From NCBI RefSeq assembly GCF_014639255.1, contig NZ_BMFV01000007.1:62001-126000 (forward strand): a stretch of DNA of 64,000 nt. The letters run 5' to 3'. The notes below the pieces were generated by a model. It worked only from the letters and a program-made list of their open reading frames with translations, did not search any database and was not told the DNA's origin. The DNA is from Pullulanibacillus pueri (lineage in GTDB: Bacteria; Bacillota; Bacilli; Bacillales; Sporolactobacillaceae). How positions within the stretch are numbered: position 1 is the first letter of the stretch; the number at the start of each line of letters is the position of its first letter. Positions 18,846-27,239 of the stretch are shown here, in pieces. The translations under genes were made by a program, and so were the position numbers.

Positions 18846-19439
18846 TTATATGTAATCGGTATTTTTTTGATATCGTATACAAAGCCAGTAGGTTAGAAAG
18901 ATAGAAAATAGGCTGAGCCAAAAGGTGATGTAACCGATCAAATCTTGATGAGCAGCCAAAGGATCATATCTGGGCATCATATTAAAGACATAATCAATGA
19001 TATCATTGTGCAACAGTACAACCCCCGCTACCATGAGATGCCATATTTTCATTTTATAAAACGGCGCATACAATAAGCCTTCCAATGCCATACAGCCATG
19101 AGAAATGATGAGCATATAATTTGCTGAAGTAAGATGGAACCCTGTAAAACCTGAAGCAATGTTCATCCCAACAGCCCATACGCCATATTTGAATAAGGAT
19201 GTCATGGCCAGAGCTTCAATTAAAGGAAAATGCCGTTTGCAAAGGAAAGCAAACAATACGAGACAAAAAAACAAACTCGCTGTAGGACTATCTGGTACAA
19301 ATAATAAAAAACGAGTGGGCGTGTCCATCAATTGATATTTATACCAATAATAACCATAAATTGTACCAACCGTGTTGACAATAAGCAGGAGTAATAAAAC
19401 GCTCCTTTGTCGCAAAACATGATACCAAATGACGGGCAT
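18846..19439 (-). CDS. ypjA: YpjA family (DUF1405) membrane protein
   Basis: A 197-residue protein with about six predicted membrane segments; family DUF1405, function unknown. A GGAGGAGGG ribosome site supports the ATG at 19439. The order qcrC-ypjA-ypjB matches B. subtilis, but here a 1,044-base gap full of repeats separates it from qcrC. Confidence 0.87.
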   Translation of the reverse strand: MPVIWYHVLRQRSVLLLLLIVNTVGTIYGYYWYKYQLMDTPTRFLLFVPDSPTASLFFCLVLFAFLCKRHFPLIEALAMTSLFKYGVWAVGMNIASGFTGFHLTSANYMLIISHGCMALEGLLYAPFYKMKIWHLMVAGVVLLHNDIIDYVFNMMPRYDPLAAHQDLIGYITFWLSLFSIFLTYWLCIRYQKNTDYI

Positions 19440-19652
19440 TTAAAACCCTCCTCCATTCCATTCAATCTTTCTAACCCAAACGATAGCTTGTCCATTTATA
19501 GTAAAATTTTTGGTTCTCAGTGAAATGTTAGGGTATTAAGGATTTTAACTAATGATAAGATTTCAAAACAGAAATAGCAAGACTCAAACCATTAAAGGCG
19601 TAATTGATATAGATTGCGATGTAACTGCAAGGTGATACTTTTCCGAGCTAAT

Positions 19653-19939
19653 AGTGTAGATCTCCGCTCCAGGTCGCTCGCTTTCCTCATGCCCACAGGA
19701 CGTGGGTAGGATCGGTGTTGTCACAGGACGTGACGATTTTAACCGATCGTCCTTAGTGCCTCAGCTAACTTGGGAATGGGCTATTTTTGTTCCCAAGTAT
19801 TTATGAATAAAAATCTCCTGTTCCTGCGTCTACTCGTACCGCTTCGCAGTCAGCTTTCTCGGAACAACTCGAAGTTTATTCGAGAAGTAACGCTGGTTGC
19901 TGTTCCCGAAGGAGTCTCGCGCCTTACGCTCCAATCTCC
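19653..19939 (-). repeat. Structured intergenic repeat element, full-length copy in reverse orientation
   Basis: Its minus-strand ends read GGAGATTGGAGCGTAAGGCG... and ...GGAAAGCGAGCGACCTGGAG, the two boundary motifs found singly in other gaps. Inside are perfect hairpins: CCCACAGGACGTGGG and GTCACAGGACGTGAC with identical 11-base cores (19694-19704, 19722-19732), the latter enclosed by GATCGGT/ACCGATC (19710-19716, 19742-19748); ACTTGGGAA/TTCCCAAGT (19768-19776, 19790-19798); and CTCGAA/TTCGAG (19868-19884). No plausible protein is encoded. It looks like a structured RNA or small mobile repeat. Confidence 0.65.
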
Positions 19940-20071
19940 TTGTGTGCTGTCGATGCTTTTTTGATAGGAAAGACCGGGCGTCTTTGCTTTTTCTCTCAAG
20001 GTGATTTTAGCTTTGGTGCAACTTAAATCAGATCATCTTAACTAGCTAGCAAAGGAAATACACGTAGACTC

Positions 20072-20100
20072 AAAAAATCATAAAAAACACGATTTTTCTG
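20072..20100. other. AT-rich hairpin between the two repeat copies
   Basis: AAAAAATC and GATTTTT flank an A-rich loop. It resembles a weak terminator but has no gene directly before it. Confidence 0.3.
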
Positions 20101-20127
20101 CGAGGATTATTCTCCTAGTTGCCTTCC

Positions 20128-20235
20128 TTAGTCCTGCGGGAGCAGAGGCATAGGTGAGACCCCGGAGCGCGGAGCGCGAGGAGGCTCACCAGCCGCCCGC
20201 GGAAAGCGGAGTGTATTTCCGTAGCGGTGATTTAT
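20128..20235 (+). repeat. GC-rich intergenic repeat copy in forward orientation
   Basis: The GC-rich segment contrasts sharply with its AT-rich surroundings. Complementary pairs nest in it: TCCTGCGGG with CCCGCGGA, and GGTGAG with CTCACC. Its end CCGCGGAAAGCGGAGTG matches the minus strand of 53355-53395 (CCGTGGAAAGCGAAGTG). Similar sequences are, to my knowledge, common between genes in Bacillus-type genomes. The 1 kb gap 19440-20483 holds this copy, the copy at 19653 and no gene. Confidence 0.65.
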
Positions 20236-20457
20236 GATTTATGTCGCAATTTCCTTCTACTCCGAAAATTGATGACTTGAAAAACAACAATCGTCTCAAA
20301 TTAAGCATTCGCATTTAATTATAGCTGCCTAGTAAAAAGTTCAAAATAGCATGTCAAGGATTGTTAGGTCCCAATATATACCAGAATGATTTGATGCTCC
20401 ACAATACCAATAAAGTTGCACCTTATAAGGTCTTCCTCAAAGTTATAATTCTGATTA

Positions 20458-20492
20458 TAAAAAAATAAGCCGGGAATCCCAGCTTATTTTTT
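20458..20492 (-). terminator. Terminator overlapping the end of qcrC
   Basis: AAATAAGC and GCTTATTT form the stem, with a run of Ts after it on the minus strand. The qcrC stop codon lies inside the 5' arm of the hairpin. Confidence 0.85.
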
Positions 20493-21248
20493 ACTTACAT
20501 CTGAAACAAATTTAGCTAATGCATCTAAATCCTTATCTGAACCTTTGAATACTCCCGCTGGCATTTGTCCGCCACCTTGGGTCGCCATCTTCTTGACCAT
20601 AGCAGGATCAAGGTTTTTCCCAATAAGAGATGGTCCAACCGCACCTTCAAGGTTTTCACCATGACAGGACGAACAATTCTGACTAAACAGCTTATATCCC
20701 GGATCAGATTTATCAAAATCAACCGTTTGAACGATTTTCCCTTGTTGTTCAGCTTGTTCCCAGTTATGAGAAACTGTCGATTCCCATGTAAGATATATCA
20801 TGGAAACAAAAGTAAGTAACATGATCAAGGTCGCAATAGGACGCTTGATGGGCCGACGTTCCAACCCACGGTCAAGCCACGGAGCCGCTAACAATGCTAC
20901 GGCAGCAAGACCCGGTATCAAGACTGTACCGATAACCTTATATTGACCTGAAGCTGCAGGATACTTTAACAATTGGTATAAGAATAAAAAGTACCAGTCG
21001 GGTAGTGGAATATAGCCTGAGCTTGTTGGATCGGCTTCTTTTTCTAACGGCGCCGGGTCTGCGATGGTTAAGATCATAAACCCAACGAGGAATACTGCTC
21101 CAACCATCCATTCCTTTAATAGGAAGTTAGGCAAAAAGGCCTCTGTTTTCCCTGGGTATTCAGAATAATCCTTGGGAGGAATGAATTTTCTTGATTTAAC
21201 AGGTACCCTCGAATCACCGACGAATTTCATTCCTTTTCCACGATGCAT
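20484..21248 (-). CDS. qcrC: Menaquinol:cytochrome c reductase, cytochrome b/c subunit
   Basis: A 254-residue fusion of a subunit IV-like membrane part (three segments in about 45-165) and a C-terminal cytochrome c domain with the haem motif CSSCHG (about residues 191-196) and MPAGVF supplying the methionine ligand. It accepts electrons from the QcrA Rieske centre and passes them to cytochrome c. The N-terminal MHRGKGMKFVGDSR is nearly identical to Bacillus QcrC. GGAGGG precedes the start. Last gene of qcrABC. Confidence 0.97.
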   Translation of the reverse strand: MHRGKGMKFVGDSRVPVKSRKFIPPKDYSEYPGKTEAFLPNFLLKEWMVGAVFLVGFMILTIADPAPLEKEADPTSSGYIPLPDWYFLFLYQLLKYPAASGQYKVIGTVLIPGLAAVALLAAPWLDRGLERRPIKRPIATLIMLLTFVSMIYLTWESTVSHNWEQAEQQGKIVQTVDFDKSDPGYKLFSQNCSSCHGENLEGAVGPSLIGKNLDPAMVKKMATQGGGQMPAGVFKGSDKDLDALAKFVSDVSKK

Positions 21249-21363
21249 GCATTTCCCTCCTTTTTAAATCAAGTGAGGCTTAAAATGGTTGTGCAAATAG
21301 TCTGGAAAAAAGAGCTAGCAAACTTCCATGATTTCGCCCTTTTCCCCTCCCTTTGAACACAGA

Positions 21364-22035
21364 TTATAGCGGTCCAGATATACCTTGTCTGCGAATCATT
21401 AAGAAGTGAGCGGCCAATAAACCTAACAACGCAGCTGGCAGGAAGAATACATGAATCGCAAAGAACCGCGCAAGTGTTTGCGCACCTACAATATCGCTTC
21501 CCTGTAGTAGGACCTTAATCCAATCTCCAATAAATGGGAATGATGCAGCAATGTCTAGTCCAACCTTAGTGGCAAACAAAGCTTTCATATCCCAAGGTAA
21601 TAGATAACCTGTAAAACCTAAGCCTAAAATTACAAAAAAGAGTAGAACACCGACAATCCAGTTTAATTCACGCGGCTTCTTATATGCCCCTGTAAAGAAA
21701 ACACGTAAAGTATGTAAGAAGACCATTACAATCGTCACGCTGGCACCCCAATGGTGCATGCCACGTACAATAACGCCATAGGCCACTTGATTCTGTAAAT
21801 AATAAACAGAATCCCATGCATTGTTAATGTCCGGTACATAATACATCGTCAAAAACATCCCAGAAAGAATCTGGATAACGATTGTAAAAAAGGTCAATCC
21901 ACCAAAACAATAAACAAAGGCTGAGAAGTGGTAGGCGGGGTTAACGTGCTCAGGGACTTCATGATCGGCTACATCGCGCCATAGTGGCGTAATGTCTAAG
22001 CGCTCGTCTACCCAATCGTACAATTTTTGTAACAT
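21364..22035 (-). CDS. qcrB: Menaquinol:cytochrome c reductase, cytochrome b6-type subunit
   Basis: A 223-residue membrane protein with four predicted helices carrying the paired histidines for two b haems (VRGMHHWGAS, HTLRVFFTG, and the FAIHVFFLP region). It forms the quinol oxidation and reduction sites with QcrC. Length matches the b6-type subunit of Bacillus. The start lies 3 bases after the qcrA stop, so the pair is almost certainly cotranscribed. Confidence 0.97.
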   Translation of the reverse strand: MLQKLYDWVDERLDITPLWRDVADHEVPEHVNPAYHFSAFVYCFGGLTFFTIVIQILSGMFLTMYYVPDINNAWDSVYYLQNQVAYGVIVRGMHHWGASVTIVMVFLHTLRVFFTGAYKKPRELNWIVGVLLFFVILGLGFTGYLLPWDMKALFATKVGLDIAASFPFIGDWIKVLLQGSDIVGAQTLARFFAIHVFFLPAALLGLLAAHFLMIRRQGISGPL

Positions 22036-22038
22036 ACA

Positions 22039-22548
22039 TTAAGCCCCCCCTCTTGATTGGACTTCTCCAAGGTACAATTTCCCGTCTTTGACTTGTGTCT
22101 TGTAGACACCTAATGGTGCCGGCGGGGGTGTTCCAGGAATGTTAATCCCTGTTTTTGTGTAACGTCCTCCGTGACACGGACAATGAAATTGATTAGGATG
22201 AGCAGGATCATCGTTCCATGCGACCGTACAGCCAAGATGTGTACAAGTTGGGGACAAAGCTAAGATATCGCCATTTTTCTTTTTGAAGATATAAGCGATA
22301 TTTTGCTCATCAAACTTGTGCCAACCATCCACTTTTTTCACAGTGAATTTCTTGTTCTGTGGTTCAGTCGTGATGTCCTTAACATCCATGACATATATCA
22401 TTTCCGTCCCTTCTTTTTTCTGGAGGAGTGGATCGATGGCAAAACGGGCCATCGGTGCCACCATAGTGGCCGCCATGAAACCGCCTACACCCATCAAAGT
22501 GTAGTTAAGGAACTGACGTCGACTGACATCATGCTCTTTGTTGCTCAT
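22039..22548 (-). CDS. qcrA: Menaquinol:cytochrome c reductase, Rieske iron-sulfur subunit
   Basis: A 169-residue Rieske protein with an N-terminal Tat-like SRRQFLNY region and one anchor helix. The [2Fe-2S] ligands are in CTHLGC and CPCHGG. It transfers electrons from menaquinol to the c-type haem of QcrC. First gene of qcrABC; an ATG with a run of Gs just upstream marks the start. A hairpin separates it from ypiF. Confidence 0.97.
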   Translation of the reverse strand: MSNKEHDVSRRQFLNYTLMGVGGFMAATMVAPMARFAIDPLLQKKEGTEMIYVMDVKDITTEPQNKKFTVKKVDGWHKFDEQNIAYIFKKKNGDILALSPTCTHLGCTVAWNDDPAHPNQFHCPCHGGRYTKTGINIPGTPPPAPLGVYKTQVKDGKLYLGEVQSRGGA

Positions 22549-22636
22549 AATTCCCCCCCTATTCTATTGGAAGTTCCGAACATGAATGATCACACATATT
22601 TACTAAGACATCCCAATGATAGCGCAATCTTTTGCT

Positions 22637-22660
22637 AGCTGTCAATAAAGATTGACAGCT
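22637..22660. terminator. Hairpin between ypiF and qcrA
   Basis: A perfect 10-base stem AGCTGTCAAT / ATTGACAGCT with a 4-base loop lies 10 bases after the ypiF stop. The T-run is poor, so termination is likely but incomplete. Confidence 0.55.
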
Positions 22661-22669
22661 TTAGTACAA

Positions 22670-23125
22670 TTAACTGATCCATTGTCCCGTTATCGTTTTC
22701 ATGACTGATCCGACAGTCTCAGCAACAAAATCGTTGCGGTGGCGCTCATCCATGTGCTCTAACGGGACCGCTGGTAACCAGATAAGATGTTCTAATTGGC
22801 TTTCATAGGCTTTCCAATCCACATCAGATGTCACAAAATAGACAAATTTACCTCCGCCATTTATCATTCCATTCTTCCACGTTTCTAATCTTTTCATTCG
22901 TTCTTCAAGGGCTTCCTCCTTAAAATAAGTAAAAGCCGGATTTAATACGACTCGACCTTTAAGCTGCCTTTCAATTTCATCTCCTAAAATCTGAACATAT
23001 TCCCCTTCTCTCACTGTGGCAAGCATCCCTTCATCCCAGTTTAATGGGATGAGCGGAACAATGATAGTATCGACATATTGCTTTTCTTCTAAAAACCGTT
23101 CTATATCTTTTGCACGCCATTTCAC
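22670..23125 (-). CDS. ypiF: YpiF family (DUF2487) protein
   Basis: A 151-residue soluble protein of DUF2487 with no known activity. The start is GTG at 23125 with GGGAG about 9 bases before it; MKWRAKDIERFLEEKQYVDTI parallels B. subtilis YpiF. Order ypiA-ypiB-ypiF-qcrA is conserved. Confidence 0.87.
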   Translation of the reverse strand: MKWRAKDIERFLEEKQYVDTIIVPLIPLNWDEGMLATVREGEYVQILGDEIERQLKGRVVLNPAFTYFKEEALEERMKRLETWKNGMINGGGKFVYFVTSDVDWKAYESQLEHLIWLPAVPLEHMDERHRNDFVAETVGSVMKTITGQWIS

Positions 23126-23194
23126 ATCGATTGCTCCCTTCTTGTTAAACTAGTCCCACTTTCACCAAAACCTTTTGACTATGATTGTAAAAGA

Positions 23195-23220
23195 GAAGCC
23201 CTTAAAAGATCAAGGGCTTC
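23195..23220 (-). terminator. Terminator of ypiB
   Basis: GAAGCCCTT and AAGGGCTTC form a perfect 9-base stem followed by TCTTTT on the minus strand, 14 bases past the ypiB stop. Confidence 0.78.
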
Positions 23221-23233
23221 CTCCATTCATTCA

Positions 23234-23770
23234 TTACACCATTAATTTTTGTAATTCAGCAACAAGTCTCTCAAACTGATTTTTGTCTTTCTTCTCGAGA
23301 GATTCGTCAATTTTTTTTTCTAAATAAGTCATCATAAATTGCTTCTCAGACTTTTCAATAAGAAGTTTAACTTCTTCACCATATCGATCACTAAGATGTC
23401 TCCGATCATATGGATTTTCTTCAAGTATCGACACGTACTCTGAGGAGCGAGAAGATGAGGGAAACATGAGATGGATATAAATCGCTTCTTCTTGATCCAT
23501 CCGTATATCATGAAAAGCTTTTTCCGGTTCATGCGTTTCCACTTCTTGTTTCCGATAGATAAAAGCAGGATGGGGGACATTCTTCTCGGAGACCACAATC
23601 GCTCTCGGGCATCCACTAATATTATCCACAAATTTAAGAAGTCCAAGTAAATGTTCATCACTCAAAATATAATTTAACAACCAAATACATTCACGGCTTT
23701 TTAATTGATAGCTTCGGAGAAACCATTTTAAAAACGAACGTTTTTCTTCAATGGAAATCATTTGCTCCAT
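23234..23770 (-). CDS. ypiB: UPF0302 protein YpiB
   Basis: A 178-residue protein of the UPF0302/YpiB family (a LapB-like N-terminal domain with SREC and WLLNYILSDE, then an IDEAL-type C-terminal helix). Reported partners in Bacillus link it to QcrA turnover, but its activity is not settled. ATG with GGGAG upstream. Its position between ypiA and ypiF is conserved. Confidence 0.87.
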   Translation of the reverse strand: MEQMISIEEKRSFLKWFLRSYQLKSRECIWLLNYILSDEHLLGLLKFVDNISGCPRAIVVSEKNVPHPAFIYRKQEVETHEPEKAFHDIRMDQEEAIYIHLMFPSSSRSSEYVSILEENPYDRRHLSDRYGEEVKLLIEKSEKQFMMTYLEKKIDESLEKKDKNQFERLVAELQKLMV

Positions 23771-23885
23771 TAAAAGCGTCTCCCTTCATGAAAAATATCA
23801 TCTTCAAAAAGTGTACATAATCCCTCTTAATCGATGAAGCATGAGTTCAACTCTTTCTCTTAATCTATACAATTCTATGCCAACA

Positions 23886-25151
23886 TTAAAAATCCTGCTC
23901 AATTCGTTCGACAAATGCTCTCAATTCTTCGTTTTCGGGGTCTAAACTTAAGGAGTCCTGTAACATTTGTAGCGCCTCAGAGCGTTCTCCTAATTGCCAC
24001 AATACCTCCCCATATTCTTTTAAAAAGGCAGGATCTTCTTTAAAATGTGACACGATTTGATTATAAATTTTTGCTGCTTTTTCCAAGTGTTCCTCTTCGA
24101 CGTAGGCACTCGCCAAATACCATAAAAGTTCCGGATCAGCTTTTTCCTTTTCTAAGAGCTGAATAATAGCCTCATGATCTTCTTGTTCTCTTTTTATTTC
24201 TACCCATTTTTTTATAGCCTCAGTGTTTTCTGGATCTATTGCTAATAACTGCTCTAAATAATGTTCTGCTTTATAAGGGTCTTTTAATTTCATTGCGAGA
24301 TCTGAGGCTTCAATAAATAATTGCTCATTAAATTCATCAATTTTAATCCCCGCCTCAATCGTCGCAAAAGCTTCATCAACAGCCCCTTCTGCTTCATATG
24401 CTTTGGCTAATAGAGGGTAAAGCGTACTGTATTGAGGATCCAGCTCTTTGAGCTCTTCCAAAGCAGTAATCGTGGTCTGATATTGCTCAACCTTGAATGC
24501 CGTCATGCCATAACCAAATAAACTATTTAATGGTTTATCTGACTCCAGCCCTTTTTTATAGTAGATAAGTGCTTCTTCAAACTGACCATTGTAACTTAAA
24601 GCTTCGGCGAGCTTCAATTGAACATTTTCATGTTTTAATGTATCCGCATGGAGTACTTGTTTATATAATGTTGCGGCTTGTCCTGCTCGCCCAACTGAAG
24701 CATAAAACTCGGCCAATGCAAAAATCAAAATGGGCTCGTGAGGTGAAAACTTATGAGCTTCAAGTAACCTCCGCTCAGCGGCTTCCTCCAAACCTTGTGC
24801 TTGGTATAGATCGGCAAGTAAAACTTGTGCACTCAAATAATTTTCGTCTAATTGATGAATGCTCATCAGCCAATCTATCGCTTGATCCTCTTGATCCAGA
24901 TCGATATCGACTTCCGCAAGCGCCATTAATATATGTGAATCACTTGGATGCTGTTTATGAAGTCGAGTTAAGATGGCACGAGCGTCCTCAGCCATCCCCC
25001 ACTCCTGATAATGTGTCGCAATTTCGAAGGCTGTCTCCTCATCTGCTTCCTTTAATATTGTTTTTATTTGTTTTAATCCTTCGTCGTATTGACCACTCTC
25101 TATTAAATGTATTGCCCAATCTAATCGCTCATTCATAATGACTGTCAGCAC
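23886..25151 (-). CDS. ypiA: TPR-repeat protein YpiA
   Basis: About 421 residues made of tandem tetratricopeptide repeats for nearly the full length (for example DPELLWYLASAYVEEEHLEK and AFLKEYGEVLWQLGERSEAL). It is a likely protein-interaction scaffold; YpiA contributes to control of envelope quality in Bacillus. I favour GTG at 25151 because AGGAG lies 7 bases before it; ATG at 25136 is the alternative. The start overlaps the stop of the upstream gene by 7 bases, indicating coupling to the degenerate amidohydrolase gene. Confidence 0.88.
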   Translation of the reverse strand: MLTVIMNERLDWAIHLIESGQYDEGLKQIKTILKEADEETAFEIATHYQEWGMAEDARAILTRLHKQHPSDSHILMALAEVDIDLDQEDQAIDWLMSIHQLDENYLSAQVLLADLYQAQGLEEAAERRLLEAHKFSPHEPILIFALAEFYASVGRAGQAATLYKQVLHADTLKHENVQLKLAEALSYNGQFEEALIYYKKGLESDKPLNSLFGYGMTAFKVEQYQTTITALEELKELDPQYSTLYPLLAKAYEAEGAVDEAFATIEAGIKIDEFNEQLFIEASDLAMKLKDPYKAEHYLEQLLAIDPENTEAIKKWVEIKREQEDHEAIIQLLEKEKADPELLWYLASAYVEEEHLEKAAKIYNQIVSHFKEDPAFLKEYGEVLWQLGERSEALQMLQDSLSLDPENEELRAFVERIEQDF

Positions 25152-26029
25152 TCCCAATCTCCTGTAAAACGGTGGACCATCGGGACTTTTATCTCTTGTC
25201 CAAAGCCTGGACACATCATGTTCCCGTTCCCTTTTTGAACCTGCCCACGTATCACAACCACACTGTGATTATTCTCATCATAATGGAGATTCTCTTGCTG
25301 TTCAAGCGATACGGGAGTCAAGACACAATCACAATCACTTCCAGGAACAAGAGCGCCTTTAATAGGATAGAGACCTAGGTTTTTTGTTAAGGGATTAGGG
25401 ATGGCATGGTCTTCCTCAAATGCAAGCGCCGTTGGAATGTTCATTCGATCTGCAAATTGATACCAGAGGTGATAAAACTTCTTCCTTTGTAGCCCTGCTT
25501 TCTTATCTTCTCCTCTTGTCTTGTAAAAGGGGATAAAGAGCAATCTTTGACCATTTACCGCATCCCGTAACCACTCCCATGGATAAGAATAGAGGTCATC
25601 AATATGACTAAACTCAAATTGTATAAATGGAATACTTTGTTTATTACATTCAATGACAAGGGCTTGTGATAAAAACTCAATATGTGTTGACAAACCAATG
25701 AGATAATCTAAAGGGGAATGTTTCATCACTTGTCTCGTGGCCTGAAGATTCGCTTTTAATAGCGCAACATTCTTACAATAACAGGGAACAATCACTGAAG
25801 TTCCGCCACGATCCATAATAGACTGATAGGCTTTAAGTCTATCTTCTTTCCTAGAATAATCTAGTAAATAGGGTGCGTAAAACGTTGCACCCGGACGCGG
25901 TCTCAAGCCTTTGAAATCAATTAAGCATTCGCTCCGTGGATGCCGAGTTGTACAATCAATAATCTTCCCATGTTCTATCACGAGAAACTGTGTCTGCTCT
26001 GGATAGCCGTATCGAATAGAGTAAACCAA
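25145..26029 (-). CDS. Degenerate amidohydrolase-like protein (dihydroorotase/dihydropyrimidinase pattern, no metal site)
   Basis: A 294-residue protein with no function I recognise. Its ends resemble the composite domain of cyclic amidohydrolases: FLVIEHGKIID and CLIDFKGLRPRPGA at the start, then GLYPIKGALVPGSDCDCVLT and VVVIRGQVQKG near the end. In between, IMDRGGTSVIVPCY matches the strand after the metal site. The HxH motif expected after the first block reads TFYAPYLLD, and no other metal histidine pattern is evident, so hydrolase activity is unlikely. The TTG start has GAGAGG at 6 bases. It is cotranscribed with ypiA and separated from tyrA by a terminator. In B. subtilis this place holds the EPSP synthase gene. 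Confidence 0.6.
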   Translation of the reverse strand: MVYSIRYGYPEQTQFLVIEHGKIIDCTTRHPRSECLIDFKGLRPRPGATFYAPYLLDYSRKEDRLKAYQSIMDRGGTSVIVPCYCKNVALLKANLQATRQVMKHSPLDYLIGLSTHIEFLSQALVIECNKQSIPFIQFEFSHIDDLYSYPWEWLRDAVNGQRLLFIPFYKTRGEDKKAGLQRKKFYHLWYQFADRMNIPTALAFEEDHAIPNPLTKNLGLYPIKGALVPGSDCDCVLTPVSLEQQENLHYDENNHSVVVIRGQVQKGNGNMMCPGFGQEIKVPMVHRFTGDWEC

Positions 26030-26089
26030 GTTCTTCCTCTCCCCTCAGCTCTAGAACTTCTTGATTTAACGATATGTGAGCTAAAAGTA

Positions 26090-26119
26090 AAAAAGAACCT
26101 GTCCACAAGGGAAGGTTCA
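26090..26119 (-). terminator. Terminator at the end of the trp-hisC-tyrA operon
   Basis: The minus strand reads GAACCTTCC...GGACAGGTTC and then TTTTTT, 14 bases after the tyrA stop. Confidence 0.8.
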
Positions 26120-26132
26120 CTCTATTTAAAAA

Positions 26133-27239
26133 TTAATCAATCAAGTACGTATTGTAATGATGGTCTTTCAATAAACGCATCGCCTGATCACGAGCGGATT
26201 CTGATTGAAAGAAAAGGCGCAAAACCCCAGAGACACTCTCTCTTAATTCAATCACATTGATATTTATAATTGAAATATTTGCTTTCCCAATAATACCTGT
26301 TACTTTAGAAATTTCGCAAGGCTCATCGGGAATATCGAGATAGAGGTCAAACGAAGGGGGCAATATTCCCGTTTTTTTAACAGGAAATTGATCCCTTATA
26401 TTTTTGGCCTTCTCAAAAAAGCTGTAGACCGACGTGCTATCATGCTGGACGAGCTGCTGTTTTATTGTATGGAGCACTTGCTCCCAGTCATCAAATAACT
26501 TAAGTAGGACATCGTGGTTGTGCATCGTAATATCTTGCCATAAGTATGGATCTGAAGAAGCAATGCGGGTAATGTCACGAAAGCCCCCAGCAGCCAACCG
26601 AGGTAAGTCCAGTTCCTTATTGGCTGGATTCCGATTCAATTGATGGACAAGTGCACTCGCAACAATATGAGGAAAATGACTAATAATACCGACCACTTGA
26701 TCGTGAGTCTCCGGGTCAATCGTCATCATCTTTGCACGGGTTGCACTTAACCACTCTTCTAGTTGACGAATTTTAGCTTTATCTTCCCCATCTTCAGGTG
26801 TGATAAAGTAAAAGGCATTTTCGAATAAATCCGCCTTCGAAGCAAACACACCACTTTTATGGGACCCAGCCATCGGGTGTCCACCTATGTAGCACGCCTC
26901 TGATCCGAGAACTTGATTTGCTTTATCACGAATCACGCGTTTGGTGCTCCCTGTGTCTGTAATAATCACACCTGGTTTTAACGTCACTTTTGCCAAGACA
27001 TCAAGTGTATCTAGTATCCCTGATATAGGTGCAGATAATATAATAAGATCAGCTTCTGAAGCTCCCGTAGGGATATCAGGTTCTGCACGGTCAATAACAC
27101 CTAAATCTAGAGCGGCTTCCATGGTTTCTTTCTTAGGATCAAAACCCGTTATATAGAGCGTTTCATTTCCTTTTAATGCTTTTGCCAAAGATCCACCGAT
27201 AAGACCCAAGCCAATCACAAATACTTTACTTTTGTTCAT
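26133..27239 (-). CDS. tyrA: Prephenate dehydrogenase with ACT domain
   Basis: A 368-residue enzyme of tyrosine synthesis: an N-terminal NAD-binding fold (FVIGLGLIGGSLA), a helical catalytic domain with GGHPMAGSHKSG and ISHFPH, and a C-terminal ACT domain (about 298-368, LYLDIPDEPCEISKVTGIIG) for feedback control. It overlaps hisC by 14 bases and is the last gene before a terminator. Length is like B. subtilis TyrA. Confidence 0.95.
   Translation of the reverse strand: MNKSKVFVIGLGLIGGSLAKALKGNETLYITGFDPKKETMEAALDLGVIDRAEPDIPTGASEADLIILSAPISGILDTLDVLAKVTLKPGVIITDTGSTKRVIRDKANQVLGSEACYIGGHPMAGSHKSGVFASKADLFENAFYFITPEDGEDKAKIRQLEEWLSATRAKMMTIDPETHDQVVGIISHFPHIVASALVHQLNRNPANKELDLPRLAAGGFRDITRIASSDPYLWQDITMHNHDVLLKLFDDWEQVLHTIKQQLVQHDSTSVYSFFEKAKNIRDQFPVKKTGILPPSFDLYLDIPDEPCEISKVTGIIGKANISIININVIELRESVSGVLRLFFQSESARDQAMRLLKDHHYNTYLID

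Noticed and set aside
19770-19964. Plus-strand 64-codon frame in the ypjA-qcrC gap
   Set aside because: It lies entirely within the structured repeat element, has no ribosome site and mixes unrelated residues.
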